Shown here: positions 34,774 to 45,844 of the stretch, one piece after another
Layout of the letters: the number at the start of each line of letters is the position of its first letter
Numbering within the stretch: position 1 is the first letter of the stretch
From: Hetaerina americana
Lineage: Eukaryota; Arthropoda; Insecta; Odonata; Calopterygidae
Length of the DNA: 64,000 nt
Assembly: GCA_022747635.1 (NCBI GenBank)
Contig: JAKTNV010000003.1
Location: 53,678,569 to 53,742,568, forward strand
Reading direction: 5' to 3'
Program-made: the position numbers and the translations under genes
The notes under the pieces: generated by a model
What the model was told of the DNA's origin: nothing
What the model saw: the letters and a program-made list of their open reading frames with translations, nothing else
Databases searched by the model: none

Positions 34774-36110
34774 CGAGCGAGCAAAGCTGTGGGCCGTCCC
34801 AGCCCAGGAGGTGGCCTCAGGGGGGGGGGCGGGGTCGCGGACTGGTGGTCATCTGCCGAAGGGGCCCCGTCGGGAGAAATCAGAGGAGATTGGTCGAATT
34901 GGTCCGCCTCTAGAGGAGTCCTGGGAAGTTCGTCGACACCTTGGCTGTCCTCAAAGGAGAAGGACGGTGGAATGTCTGGGATTGTTGACGTCGACAAAGT
35001 TTTACTCGTACATGTGTCAACTTCCGCGGCCGGTGATACTTTCTTGAGTTGCCGTGATAACGGAATCGAGGGGCCCGCCGTTGAGGAAGGGGGACAGTCG
35101 CGATCGGATGCATCCTCCCGCGCTGTCACCCGTGATTCTCGGGGAGTTGGAAGCCCATGATGCGAGGATTGTGGGGAGAACGCGTCGTTGGCGTGGCCAG
35201 AGAAAGGAAGGACTCAAGATGATCCGTCCTCTTTTGACGGGGTCACGGAGATATGGGCCGGAGGTCGTGAGAGTGTATCCGAGCTGGTAGGGACCGCAGC
35301 TTGATTGATGTTCGAAATCAGCAGTGCAGTGTCGTCCGTCCTCTTCTTTTTCGGATCCCTGTCTTCCGTTGACGACTTTCGCTCCCTCTGAAATTTCCCT
35401 CCAAGTGGAGGGAGATGCGGGGGTTCGGCGGGAACAGCTGGGAGCGCACCCTCGATAAGTATCAGGGACCGCGCCCTCTCCTCCACAGCCATCTCGGGCT
35501 CATCCATCTCTTCGGCGGTGTTCGGATTGGAGGCCAAAAACATTGCCTCCGCATAGCTCTTCCCTCCCTGGTTCCGAGGGCAGGTCTTGCGCTCGTGGCT
35601 TTCTTGGTTGCAACGGGTGCAGGTGCGGCGCTGACCCTCGTAGGTGATGATGGCCCGGTTGCCGCCGATGTGGAGGTACTAGGGGATATTTCTTTCAACT
35701 GTCATCCGCACCACTCTCGTGCCTGTCAACACGCGCGCCATTTTGTCGCCCTCCCACGAGCGATGGATTTTTCCAAAACGTTGAAGCTCGCCTGTTATAT
35801 TTTCCAATGGTGTCTCCACGGGGAGACAAAGAACCCTGACATTACAAGGGCTTCCGGAAGTCTCGTCAATAGTAATCGTCGTCCTCGGATCATTTTTGGA
35901 TAGAATATTATCTAGAATTCTCTTCATAGCAGATTCAGTCGCCAACTTCAGGGATACCAAATGGCGGTTATATCCAAATTGGATCGCCACAATCTCTTCG
36001 GGTGTGAGGCCCAGCGACTCTAGTGTAAAGAGGTGGACCTCAAACGGAGTAGGGGGCTTCGGCTTCTCATCATCTTGCAAGGCGAGCGTGTTTACGCGAC
36101 GTACGACCAT
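34770..36110 (-). pseudogene. Retrotransposon ORF1 (gag-like, CCHC zinc knuckle) with two in-frame stops
   Basis: Likely the RNA-binding protein of the element. From the ATG at 36,110 (MVVRRVNTLALQDDEKPKPP) the frame has an N-terminal domain (VHLFTLESLGLTPEEIVAIQ; GSPCNVRVLCLPVETPLENI; VVRMTVERNIP) to a TAG at 35,679-35,681. It continues in the same frame with YLHIGGNRAIITYEGQ, then the knuckle CTRCNQESHERKTC (CX2CX4HX4C), then a Pro/Ser/Thr-rich tail. A second in-frame stop (TGA, about 35,214) follows SKEDGSS, and the frame then remains open to 34,770. About 445 codons in all. The stops most simply mean decay. Confidence 0.75.
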
Positions 36111-36421
36111 TTTGAAAGAAATCAAATGGAGCACACCAGCGCGAAAAAAAAGAAGAGCGCACTGAAAGCACTCCAAGAAAGAAAGAAAAAAAACACTCGT
36201 GTGCACTCCCTCCCGGCTACACGCACCCGGCGGTAGCAAATAAAATGGAGCCTAAGCTCTACACCAGGAGTCAAGGTCAGTCTTGATCCAGTAAACAAAA
36301 CAAAAGTTCGGCCTTCCCGGCGGAAGAAGTCGAGAGTCAAACTGCACGCTTCTTGATGAACTAGGCGGTCAACCGCCGCTCGAAACAAAACACGATCGGA
36401 ACCTCGATTCCTAACCTCGAA

Positions 36422-36684
36422 CCTAACATTCTCCCATCTATTACAGTCCTCCACATCCCGCTGCCGGTCATTACCCCCTTCATCCACTTTTCCTACCTCC
36501 ACAGGATTTCTCCCAACAAACCCCTCTCTTCGCCCACCATACCAAGTACTTCCTCATTTGTTTTCTTCTCTGTCCATTTCACCCTTTCCATTTTTCTCCA
36601 CACCCACATTTCAAAAGCCTCCAGCCTACGTCTATCCTCCTGCTTCAATGACCACGTTTCCACGCCGTATCGTAGCTTATGTCG
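36422..36684 (-). mobile_element. RTE 3'-region fragment, minus orientation
   Basis: On the minus strand it reads YGVETWSLKQEDRRRLEAFE, then WVWRKMERVKWTEKKTNEEV and GMVGEERGLLGEILWR, the RTE C-terminal part. It lacks the element's own 3' UTR: its far end abuts the 5' end of the second retrotransposon at about 36,422. Its other end meets a plus-oriented RTE fragment head to head at 36,684/36,685. Confidence 0.82.
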
Positions 36685-37392
36685 AGGCATACTCGACGAT
36701 GAGTTTTAAAGGGCATTAAGGGAGGTGAAACTAAATAAGGCCGTGGGGGTGGACAAAAACTAGATCAGGTAGAACAGTTTACGCATCTCGGAAGTGTTTT
36801 GGACCAACACGATCAAAGTAGTAGGGACGTAAGGAGAAGAATTGCGCTAGGCAAAGAACCTTTCACAAGGAGGAGGGAGTTGATGACGGGGGCGTTGAAT
36901 AAGGATATTAAGAAAAGACTCGTAAAATCTTTGATATGGAGCGTAGCTATGTGCGGCGCGGATGCGTGGCCATTGAAGCAGGAGGATAGACGTAGACTGG
37001 AGGCTTTTGAAATGTGCGTGTGGAGAAGGATGGAGAAGGTGAAATGGACAGAGAAGAAAACAAATGAGGAAGTACTTGGTATGGTGGGCGAAGAGAGGGG
37101 TTTGTTGGAAGAAGTCCTATTGAGACAGGAAAAGTGGATGAAGGGGGTGTTGACCGGCAGTGGAATGTTGAAGACTGCAATAGAGGGGAGAATGTTAGGA
37201 AAAGGAGGAAAGGGAAGGAACAGGATAGGGATGTTGGACGGGATGAAGGGAGGAAGGAAGTACTCAGAGATGAAGATGGACCTGATGTAGAGTAGGATGC
37301 TGGATTTTGTGTTTTGTTAGGAGTCACAAAATATTTGTTTAGTACCTGTGTCCATCCAAAAACCTACGGTAACCGGTAGATTACCTAATGAA
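36685..37392 (+). mobile_element. RTE 3' fragment with an internal deletion, plus orientation
   Basis: The first 70 bp match the RTE at about 16,603-16,672 (NEIERALREMKLNKAVGVDN region). The match then jumps about 840 nt to the QVEQFTYLGSVLDQ region and continues to the terminal AACCGGTAGATTACCT. The frame 36,799-37,290 (163 codons) is the intact C-terminal part (DVRRRIALGKEPFTRR through DGMKGGRKYSEM). No RT active site remains, so the copy is non-autonomous. Confidence 0.85.
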
Positions 37393-37502
37393 AACATTTG
37401 TATACATAGGCTTGTACATACATGTTTGTATAAGGTTTGTATATATAGACTTATTATATGTACATGTGTGTGTGAATATATATATATATATATATATATA
37501 TA

Positions 37503-37690
37503 AACAGATATAAGGAAAAGGGATAGGAACACATATAAAGGACGAACACAATAGAGGTGGGGAAGGCGGAATCGAACGGATCACAAGAGTAAAAATATTT
37601 CCTCAACCGGGACTCGAACACCGGATCTTTCCACTTGCCGGGCGGATGCTCTTAACCACTTGAGCTATCGAGGATAGTCAATTTACCCTG
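37503..37690 (-). mobile_element. tRNA-derived SINE, copy 2
   Basis: Same family as the copy at 30,841. Minus strand: CGATAGCTCAAGTGGTTAAG, CATCCGCCCGGCAAGTGG, GGTGTTCGAGTCCCGGTTGA, then the body to CTTATATCTGTTT, where it meets a (TA)n at about 37,473-37,502. The head is more complete here (the sequence continues towards CTATCCTCGATAG). It can fold into a tRNA-like D and T arm but is too diverged to be a functional tRNA gene. Confidence 0.78.
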
Positions 37691-37907
37691 AGATCCGTGG
37701 GTCTAATATGCCGCCAAGCGCCCCGATTCTTTCAGCCAAGAGATGGCGTCAGGGGGCTGTTTCACCCACCAAAGGAGAAATAGACAATACACAAGGAAAG
37801 GAAAGGACAGTGGGTTAGAATTCATACAACATCATACAGGAAAGGAACAGTGCGTTTCGTGGCACGCATAGCCAGAAGAAAGAGATGAGCCACATTGGCC
37901 AAATAAA

Positions 37908-38031
37908 CATTCAAACACGAAATCCCGCCAAACGGCGAATAAATACTCATATATACAGAAACAGATATAAGGAAAAGGGATAGGAACACATAAAGGACGA
38001 ACAATCTTTCCACTTGCCGGGCGGAAGCATC
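37908..38031 (-). mobile_element. tRNA-derived SINE, copy 3, internally deleted
   Basis: The tail (ACATTCAAACACGAAATCCC on the plus strand) and body match the other copies up to AAAGGACGAACA. About 75 bp are then missing before ATCTTTCCACTTGCCGGGCG. It faces the next copy head to head, giving a 21-23-bp perfect inverted repeat round 38,009-38,058. Confidence 0.75.
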
Positions 38032-38222
38032 CGCCCGGCAAGTGGAAAGATCCGGTGTTCGAGTCCCGGTTGAGGAAATATTTTTACTCTTGTGATCCGT
38101 TCGATTCCGCCTTCCCCACCTTTATTGTGTTCGTCCTTTATATGTGTTCCTATCCCTTTTCCTTATATCTGTTTCTGTATATATGAGTATTTATTCGCCG
38201 TTTGGCGGGATTTCGTGTTTGA

Positions 38223-38225
<3 letters not shown>
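38032..38225 (+). mobile_element. tRNA-derived SINE, copy 4, running into a (TA)n array
   Basis: Plus strand: CATCCGCCCGGCAAGTGGAA, box B GTGTTCGAGTCCC, the complete body, then CGCCGTTTGGCGGGATTTCG (a small hairpin) and GTTTGAATGT, directly followed by (TA)n from 38,226. The head lacks box A, so the copy is 5'-truncated at the junction with copy 3. Confidence 0.78.
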
Positions 38226-38294
<69 letters not shown>

Positions 38295-38299
38295 ATATA

Positions 38300-38345
<46 letters not shown>
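38226..38345. repeat. (TA)n microsatellite
   Basis: About 120 bp of TA with a GTGTGTGTATATA interruption near 38,287. It directly continues the tail of SINE copy 4. Confidence 0.95.
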
Positions 38346-38351
<6 letters not shown>

Positions 38352-39561
38352 CATATGTTTATACATATACAGATTAATAGTCGAAAAAGGCATATTCAAG
38401 GCTTTTCTTTGGAATTTGAACGGATCAGAGGGAAATAGATTATATCTTTTATAACTTTTCACTATTTTTTTGCCCTTGTTTTTCCAAATGTAGTATTTAG
38501 GGTCCAGTGAAAGTTGGACAGTTAAAAGGGAATTGGAGGATGGGCTTCAGAATAGGCTATAAGAGGAAAGGAAACAAAAAGAAAGGATGTAGGTTTTAGG
38601 AAGATGACCTTTTGCGTGTTTAGGCAAAGATGTTGAGGAAAAATCTGCAGGAAAATTTCGGGGTAGTGGCCGTAGATTATTGCGAAATTTGTTTTTCAGG
38701 GGTCCGAAAGCTCCCGGAAAATAGATGCGGGAGAATTTTTCCGCGAAGAATGAGGCAAAGAAACTCTGGAGGGATGTTAAAAAACTGAGTAAAAATAAGA
38801 ATCTTTCTCTGGGGGTAAGAGGAAATCAGCGGAAAGACTGCAATGCTAGCAGGAAGTGTTCGGAGTGCGGAATATTAAATTCCAGGAAAAGGGGATGACG
38901 AGCAAAGGAGTACGTGGGACGACAAGGGAATGGGGAGTATGAGAGATAATGCAGGCATATTGCGATATGTTCGTAGTTACTTTTCCTTTTGCATTCGCCT
39001 TCGGGAAATAAAATATGAAGCAAGATCGGCATGTATTATTAATTTATTAAATACGTTATTTCGGCAATTTATATCATATCTGAACGATAACAGTTATAGA
39101 TATGGATTCATATAAATTTGCTAAAGGAGATTTATAGCTTCTGATTTAAGGGCATATAAGTGAAAGGAAAATGTGAAAGGAAATTTTAAAAAAAATAAAG
39201 CATATCTATAAAAATAAGTCGAATTGTGAAAATGTGGGTACTCCATTGAATGTTAGGTTGGTATACTTAGTGTTATCGAACGCATCATTAGGTTGCGCAA
39301 AAGAATATGTATCAAGTAAAACTGCTGAAAGCGAGCACTTTATACCATTTAATTGTTATCAATTCTTGAATTTCGGTCCCTAATATTGCTTAATTACTAT
39401 ATATTTGCAAATCTATATTCAAGTCTGCCCCATGACTTAAATATAGTTTTGGGTATAAGGGTATAAGCACAGCCATACAGCCCAGGCCGAGATATTTCGA
39501 CTGCTTGTGGGAGATAAAAACAAAGATAATATCGGGCCAAAAAAGCTGGTTAAAGTGATAC

Positions 39562-40556
39562 ACGAGCATGGTCCCATAAGTACCCGGCCTGACCTAGAGA
39601 TGGCGGTAGTTGTTTGAAAAATGTCACTGTACTAGAAAGTACGCTATCAATCTATAAAGCGTATGTTTCAAGATTGAAGACGCTACCTTGTTTAGTATTT
39701 GTTTGGCAGCCATCAATAGTGAACTTTTTCAGTGAATTTGTGAAAATGGAGAAAATTGGTCATCGTTTTGTGATACAACACTTTAATTTGAAAGGCCTCA
39801 GTCCCACCAAGGCCGAGCTGGATTCTACTCTGGGTGAGTCTGCTCTTTCCTTGAGTGTTTAGCAAATTTTCACAGCAACAAAGCAGAATTTTTGCGCCGT
39901 TTCATAACCGTGGATGGGTTCATTACTTCACACCCGAGATAAAAGAATAATAAAAACAATGGATTCAAAGAGGAGAACCGCCTCCAAAGTGGACGTAGAC
40001 CGTTTCATCTTCAGACAAGGTGTTGGCGTCAGTTTTATGGGATGCGGGTGGGATGATTTTCATTGACTATCTTTGAAAAGGAAAAACTATCAACTGCGAG
40101 TATCATGCAAACTTAATGCAACGTTCGAAGTGAGCGAACATATATATAGCAAAAGCGGCCACATTTAGCTAAGAACAAAGTGTTGTATCATTAAGGAAAT
40201 GAACCAGCTCACAAATACGTTATTGCAATGGCCAAAATTCATGAATTAAAGTTTGAATTGCTACCTCATGCACCCTATTCGCCAGATTTAGCCCCCTTGG
40301 AATATTTTTTGTTCGCAAAATTGAAAAAATGCCTCGGTAGTCAAAAATTTTCCAACCCTGAACGTGATGTCGGAAGTTAATGGATATTTTAAGGAGCAAC
40401 ACAGTACTTCTTATAAAAACGCAATCGAACTTATTGAACATAGCTGGGAAAAGTGTAGAGAGCTGAAAGGAGATTATGTTGAAAAATTGATAACATTTTT
40501 CTCTAAAATATTTGAGTTTTCTTTGTTGGATCGGGTACTTCTGGGACCACCCTCGT
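39562..40556 (+). mobile_element. Mariner transposon with both terminal inverted repeats, dead transposase
   Basis: Inverted repeats at 39,562-39,586 (ACGAGCATGGTCCCATAAGT) and 40,532-40,556 match at 22 of 25 positions, bounding about 995 bp (full mariners are about 1.3 kb). The transposase starts MEKIGHRFVIQHFNLKGL, has a middle part SHPRDKRIIKTMDSKRRTAS, then NEPAHKYVIAMAKIHELKFE and the signature HAPYSPDLAPLEYFLF. A stop follows ESALSLSV and several indels occur; the usual Asp before NxPAH is Gly. A TA follows the 3' end. A truncated SINE begins within 10 bp of it. Confidence 0.85.
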
Positions 40557-40562
40557 ATATAT

Positions 40563-40652
40563 AAACACACATTCAAACACGAAAACCCACCATATGGCGA
40601 ACAAATATTCAATCACATGGATATAGATATAAGGAAAAGGGATAGGAACTCA
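40563..40652 (-). mobile_element. tRNA-derived SINE, copy 5 (3' part only)
   Basis: It contains the tail and body (ACATTCAAACACGAAAACCC; GATATAAGGAAAAGGGATAG on the plus strand) but no tRNA-like head. It starts a few bases after the right inverted repeat of the mariner and ends at an AAGGAATTAAGG tandem repeat. Confidence 0.7.
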
Positions 40653-40720
40653 AAAGGAATTAAGGAAATTAAGGGAAGAAATTAAGGAAATTAAGGGAAG
40701 GAATTAAGGAAAAGGGATTA
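40648..40720. repeat. AAGGAATTAAGGAAATT tandem repeat
   Basis: About 70 bp of imperfect direct repeats built on AATTAAGG(G)AA units, immediately after SINE copy 5. Confidence 0.8.
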
Positions 40721-41597
40721 AGAGTGATTATTGATTAGAATTTACCGTTGCCTGCAGGACAATTGCCTAATTGCTACGATAAACTCTTAAATAAATGAAA
40801 CGTATCTTTCATCTTATGAAGAATTTTAGAGAGACAGAGTTCGGGAAAAACAAGCATACATATATGTATACATACATTTACATGCCTGCTTTTCCTTAAC
40901 ACTATATCTAATATAATTTAAATCAGGAAAGGCGTCTTTCTATGAACTGAGGTTAAATTTGTGTGTATTTAAATACGAAATATTGAGCCAATGATAGAAA
41001 TGAATATGCGGTAATAGCATGAAAGATTTCATTTCGGTCGTTGCAAAATACCACCATCCACCTTCGAGCACAAAACAAATGCACTGTCAAGCCCAGGACG
41101 GAGGAGGAGGGCATTGATGGTGGAGTGAGGGAAAGAAAAATGGCCGGTTGGGAAAAGAAGAAGCGGCAAACAGACAATGGGCGAAGGACAAAACTGTTTG
41201 CTGGCTTGCACTCCAACCCGTTCTCTCCTCCCACTCTCCTACCTCCCGTTTGTTTGTGACATATGGGTAGGAACGACGTGGGCGGGGCGAGGGCAGGCGG
41301 GGAGGAGTGGGACCGGAAATGCAATTGGTGAGGAAAACAGAACTGGGGACGAGACATTTTGAATATTTTTACATAATCTAATATGAACCCCATGGTGTGG
41401 TTCCGGGAGAATTCCGATTCGTCCACCCACGTACTCATGAGTCCGTATTCAAAATAATGGCTTCGAGAAGTTTTAATGGAGAATACAACTACAATAAAAC
41501 CAACCCAAGGAAGCTTAAGCGTTTAAAAGCTTCTTTGGTAAGCTTTTCCAATGGTATTTCTCCAGTTTAAACTGAGCTAAATAAATAAATAAATATA

Positions 41598-41600
<3 letters not shown>

Positions 41601-41683
<83 letters not shown>
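41601..41683. repeat. (TA)n microsatellite
   Basis: TA array preceded by AAATA repeats (AAATAAATAAATAAATATAA). Confidence 0.95.
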
Positions 41684-41686
<3 letters not shown>

Positions 41687-42129
41687 GTAATGATATGTGC
41701 ACTTGAGAAAATTTAGATACATATTAGTGTACAGCTTACTATATCTACGTATTTTTGAAGGTTATTTTATAACTATCACGCACCGAGTACAACCGTGCAG
41801 TATTTTAGGAAGAATAATAAGAGACATCGTATTATAATCTCAGACACATGTAATGAAATCATTTCTTTAATACATCGGTTGGGAGTTTTGCTGTGAATGC
41901 AAATGCGACCCCGTCTAATTAAGTGACGTTCTATTTCGTTGCCAAGATTATGCACAAACTATTCGATTGGGCATCTCTAAAGATCAAAGGCATTATGTGC
42001 TTAATTCAATTAGTTTCTGTATTTACCTAGAATATATCAATCAGAAAACCTTTAGGATATTTATTGCGTAAATAATGGATAATCATTTGTTTTTCAACCC
42101 TAATGGTAGTTGCCTCAGGTCCTTAACTC

Positions 42130-42430
42130 TTTTCTGTCAAATGCTAATCTGATGAAATGCCTTCCGGATAATATCTCTCATTACTTTGTTTACGTATTTT
42201 TTCCTTGGACCTCTCAGTGGTGACTTCTCTTCCCATATGTTTCTAACAAATTCACTAAGTTTCAGGGTTTGCTCAGTTCCCATTCACTCTTCTTTAGGGT
42301 CCCATATTGTCTTTTCCAACCCCAACATTATGTTTACTTCTTCATTCCTTATTGTATCAGTCGATTTCATCTCTAGAGCTGTCTCCAGAAACATATTTCG
42401 AATGTTTCCATCCTTTAGGTAATTTGCCAA
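42130..42430 (-). mobile_element. Degenerate 3' end of a second RT family (tentative)
   Basis: On the minus strand a frame reads FLETALEMKSTDTIRNEEVN and later RGPRKKYVNKVMRDI. This resembles the C-terminal tail of arthropod endonuclease-RT elements (LEAFEMKxLRRIxxxTxxDRIRNEEV and RGRPRKRWxDQVxxDI). It differs from the RTE family that dominates the window, has stops and lacks ends. Confidence 0.42.
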
Positions 42431-45400
42431 TGACCAATTTCTCCGATCAATGAAGTGCTATAAACTACATGAATGCGTTCACGCAATAACATTTCTAAGT
42501 TTATCTGCCTAGAGTATAATAGTTACTTCTTCGTGCCGAAGGAAATTTTAGCTTGAGCACTATTTTTTTATTTATATCCATCTGGATCCTTCCATTCTAT
42601 GGGAAAATACTTCTAAAGTTCCTCTTGTTCCATGTATGTATTCTCCTCTCAATGGGAAATCTGCCTGCATCTTTTTATTTCACCCCCTGGGTTTCTGATT
42701 TTCATTGTTAAATTTCATATTATCTCCCCGTTGCCCCTGGTCACTCGGGTTCAGTGATGCCTACTGGTATTCTAGGTTATTTGCCCGCAGAAAGGCAGGA
42801 TGGTTCAAAATAAACTAATATTGGAGAAGCATTCATGTGAGGTGATCAGACAAAAATGGAAAATTCATGAGCCACAACTGAACCTGAATTATTTTACGAT
42901 TTTCAATGAAAGTCAATCATATAATGTACAATCCCGATTCGAAAATGTGTAAAATAGTTACGGCTTTGAAAGGGGGAAATAGAAAACATTTATCCACATA
43001 CAGGTATAATGAAAGGTATTTCAGTTTTAAAATGACGAAGAAACTGTTATAACAGGTGAGGTAACGGGAAGAGGAGAAAATAACTTTTACCCGTGATTTC
43101 TAATTTTCTGGACCTCCTCCCTTAGGTTTTATTCAAACACACTCGCACTTGTAATTTATAGGAAAGTTTGGGATTGAAGTTACTTTTTGAACTCTCTCTT
43201 TTTTGTGGATTAACATGCTGTAGTCAAGGAAATCAATTACATCTATCTTAAATAACGGTGAACCAAATGTTGAATTTTCCATGAAAGGAAGATGAGAAAA
43301 ATATGGAGACTTTGGAGTGGAGAACCTGATAAGAGTAATGGAGAGCCGGGTAATCGCCTTGATTTGGGAAATGGAAGAACCATATGCTAGAGCGAAAATA
43401 AGTCAGCGCATAGAATTAATATCATACCTAACTCTGAGCGGATCGAGAAGATATGACTTGCGGTGACGGGCAGGTGGGTACATACTTCTTTAAATTGAGA
43501 GAGGTGGCAGTTTGGAGAATAACGGGGACAAAACACCTTTTCTCCGGGGCTCTGATGGTTTGAAGACGTCTCGCGCGATTCCCCGAGGTGGGGGAAGAAT
43601 TTGTTAAGGGGTGTGTGGAGAGTGAGGGGTTGGAGGAATGAAGGCTGGCGGGGTTAGGCACCCGTGGACGAAGCTGAGGGTGCAGCGGGCGGAAGACGTG
43701 TGATTTGGATGACTACTGAGAGGGGGAAATAGAAGGCCTGGTTAGGGATGATATGTTTATGTTAGGGATGGTAAAAAACAGAGAAGGATATCCTTTATTG
43801 TGCCCTGGGAAACGTACGCTAGAGCAAAATAAAATAAAATTTTGGAGAGGAAGGGAAAATAATCGAAATACTTATCAGACTGGGGGGGGGAAATAATTAC
43901 AGCTTCCGAGCATGACAGTTCAGAAAATAAACAATACTACTCTAAAAAGCAAATGTTTCCCGACAAGAAGAAAAAAGCTATGTAGCATGCGAATATTTTT
44001 ATCAACTTCTACAAATAGAAAGCACAGGGAAATAACACCAAAAAATTGAAGATTGTTGTGATATAAAATATGATAAGTCTTACAATGAAAGGAATACAAA
44101 TATATTACCTGGATTTATAGAATAAATTACTAATCAGTATCACAAATCAAAGATTTTATTCAAATTGCATATTTAGAGCAAATTTGAAAGAAAAACATAT
44201 TAAATAAATGTAACGGGTTGAGGAAAATAAGACGATGCAATAAATGTTTAAGGAAGGGTACAATATGGAAGAAAAACACTTTGCCATACATTTGGGCAAG
44301 GTGTCAGAATTTACTTAAAAGATGCTAACCAGCAGTTACTGTAGAGGGTGACGGGAATGAGAGACAGGGAGAGATAGGAGGAGAAGGATACAGTGGTACT
44401 TTGCGAGAGGAAGCAAGAACAGCGAAGGAAGTCATTACGGAATGCCTTCTACCCGAAAAAATCCTCCTCCTGCTTAAGAAGCCTCTTGCCACCGTTAAAA
44501 AATTTGAGTTTTTTTAAAATTTGATATTTCTCGATGTCCCACTTCTTACCCTCATTACCGCCTCGCGTTCCTCTTGCGAGTCAGTCGATGAAGGCGTTTT
44601 AAGCAACCGGGCGGTGAATGAGGCAGATGAAAAGATGGGGACTGGATAGGTCTCGGTAAAAGTTGGAAGGATTAAGGGAAAATGTATTTCAATTAGCGGG
44701 TAAGGGCACAAGGATACAAGGCCTCGCTTTACGTAATCCTCGGGTGATTGCGACTGGATCAAGTAATCACACGTCGTCTCCGCCTTCCCCGGAGGCAAGT
44801 CGGGTGGGGTATGCCCGGCCGTGAAACAGGGGCCTCGGGGAGGAGTGAGCTCGAGAGAGAGAGAGGAGAAGTAAGACAGAGAGAGAAGGAAAGAACGGAG
44901 AAGGAAAGTGGAAGGTTTATGGAAAGGAGCAGTTGTTGTAAAGACGTGGGGGATACGGATATGAAGGGATCATCATAATGTAAGAGAGAAGGTCTGAGGG
45001 ATCGATCCTGTCACTATCATTTCAGCCAACATATATTTTAATTTTGCTTCTCGTTTTATTTTCGTGTCCCCACGCTTCTCCCATTCCACTTCCCGACATA
45101 GCTGTGATTTTCTTTACCTAACCTCAGAGGGCCCACTTAAAGGTATATATCTAGCTCCTTTTATTCCCTGCCTCTTCCCGCACCCTACCACTTTCTCCCA
45201 TTGCTCGTACTCCAACCCCTATCCTTTCAGAAAACACTCTCTCGGGCACTCCTGAAGGTTACCAACCCCATCTCGCCCATTCCCTCCCCCAATATCTCCG
45301 AGTGTGTCTAACTCTAGGGTCGGGTCTCTTGTATTATTCTCGCCTCCGTCTCATCCATGAACACTTTCCACCGAGAGCCTCTTCTCTTGCCTCTTCATTT

Positions 45401-45844
45401 CAAGTTTTCACTCTCCTTTCGCTCGCTCCTTCACTTTATTCACTCCTCTGTTTCTCTTCATTCGAGGTTCAAATCTTGGGCGTCGCTTTTTTTTATATGT
45501 TGGGTCCTCACCTATCGCGTATTTTCAGGAAGTTTCTCTCTTTCCGAGCGTGGTGTGCCCACCACTTTTCCTTAATCAAAGTTACCTTTCACAGTTGAGG
45601 CCCCTCATACCTGGAGAGTACTCGAAATTAATTCGATACAATCCCAAAAATAACTGAAATCCCGGAATTTTCATAATAGACTCGGAGATCATCAAAATCC
45701 ATGTCGGAAATTGACGAACAATTCAATCCAACCTGGAGGCTTACTCAGTTCTTTAATATGTTTCTATTAAAATAGCGGGTGATAAAGTCTTTCACTCCCA
45801 TGCATACAATATATTCTAATCCTTCTCCATTTACTATTTTTTTG

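Larger units (their letters stand above)
31061..36421 (-). mobile_element. Non-LTR retrotransposon with gag-like ORF and EN-RT ORF (L1/Tx1-like)
   Basis: On the minus strand the order is a leader (about 36,420-36,111), ORF1 with a CCHC knuckle, a short basic ORF, ORF2 with endonuclease, RT and C-terminal zinc motif, then a 3' UTR of about 280 nt ending near TAAAACAAAATTGAA at 31,061. RT features such as KAPGSDGLSFEFYSAYWD, DFRPIALLNAGYKILAHVL and the late GGLNLTD region are of the L1/Tx1 type. I could not settle the exact clade; an I-superfamily or Daphne-type element is the alternative. The copy carries in-frame stops and frameshifts. Its 5' end abuts an RTE fragment and its 3' end lies inside a tRNA-SINE, so the flanks do not match. 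Confidence 0.85.

Noticed and set aside
34491..35903. Plus-strand frames of 140-196 codons
   Set aside because: They lie opposite the gag-like ORF of the minus-strand retrotransposon and have no domains.
36685..37392. Simple twin-priming inversion with the 36,422-36,684 fragment
   Set aside because: The two fragments overlap in element coordinates, which a single twin-primed insertion would not give.
37620..37690. A functional tRNA gene in the SINE head
   Set aside because: Repeated with the same non-tRNA body in five copies and without an acceptor-stem match.
40648..40720. CRISPR-like array
   Set aside because: Short AAGG/AATT tandem repeat without spacers, in animal DNA.
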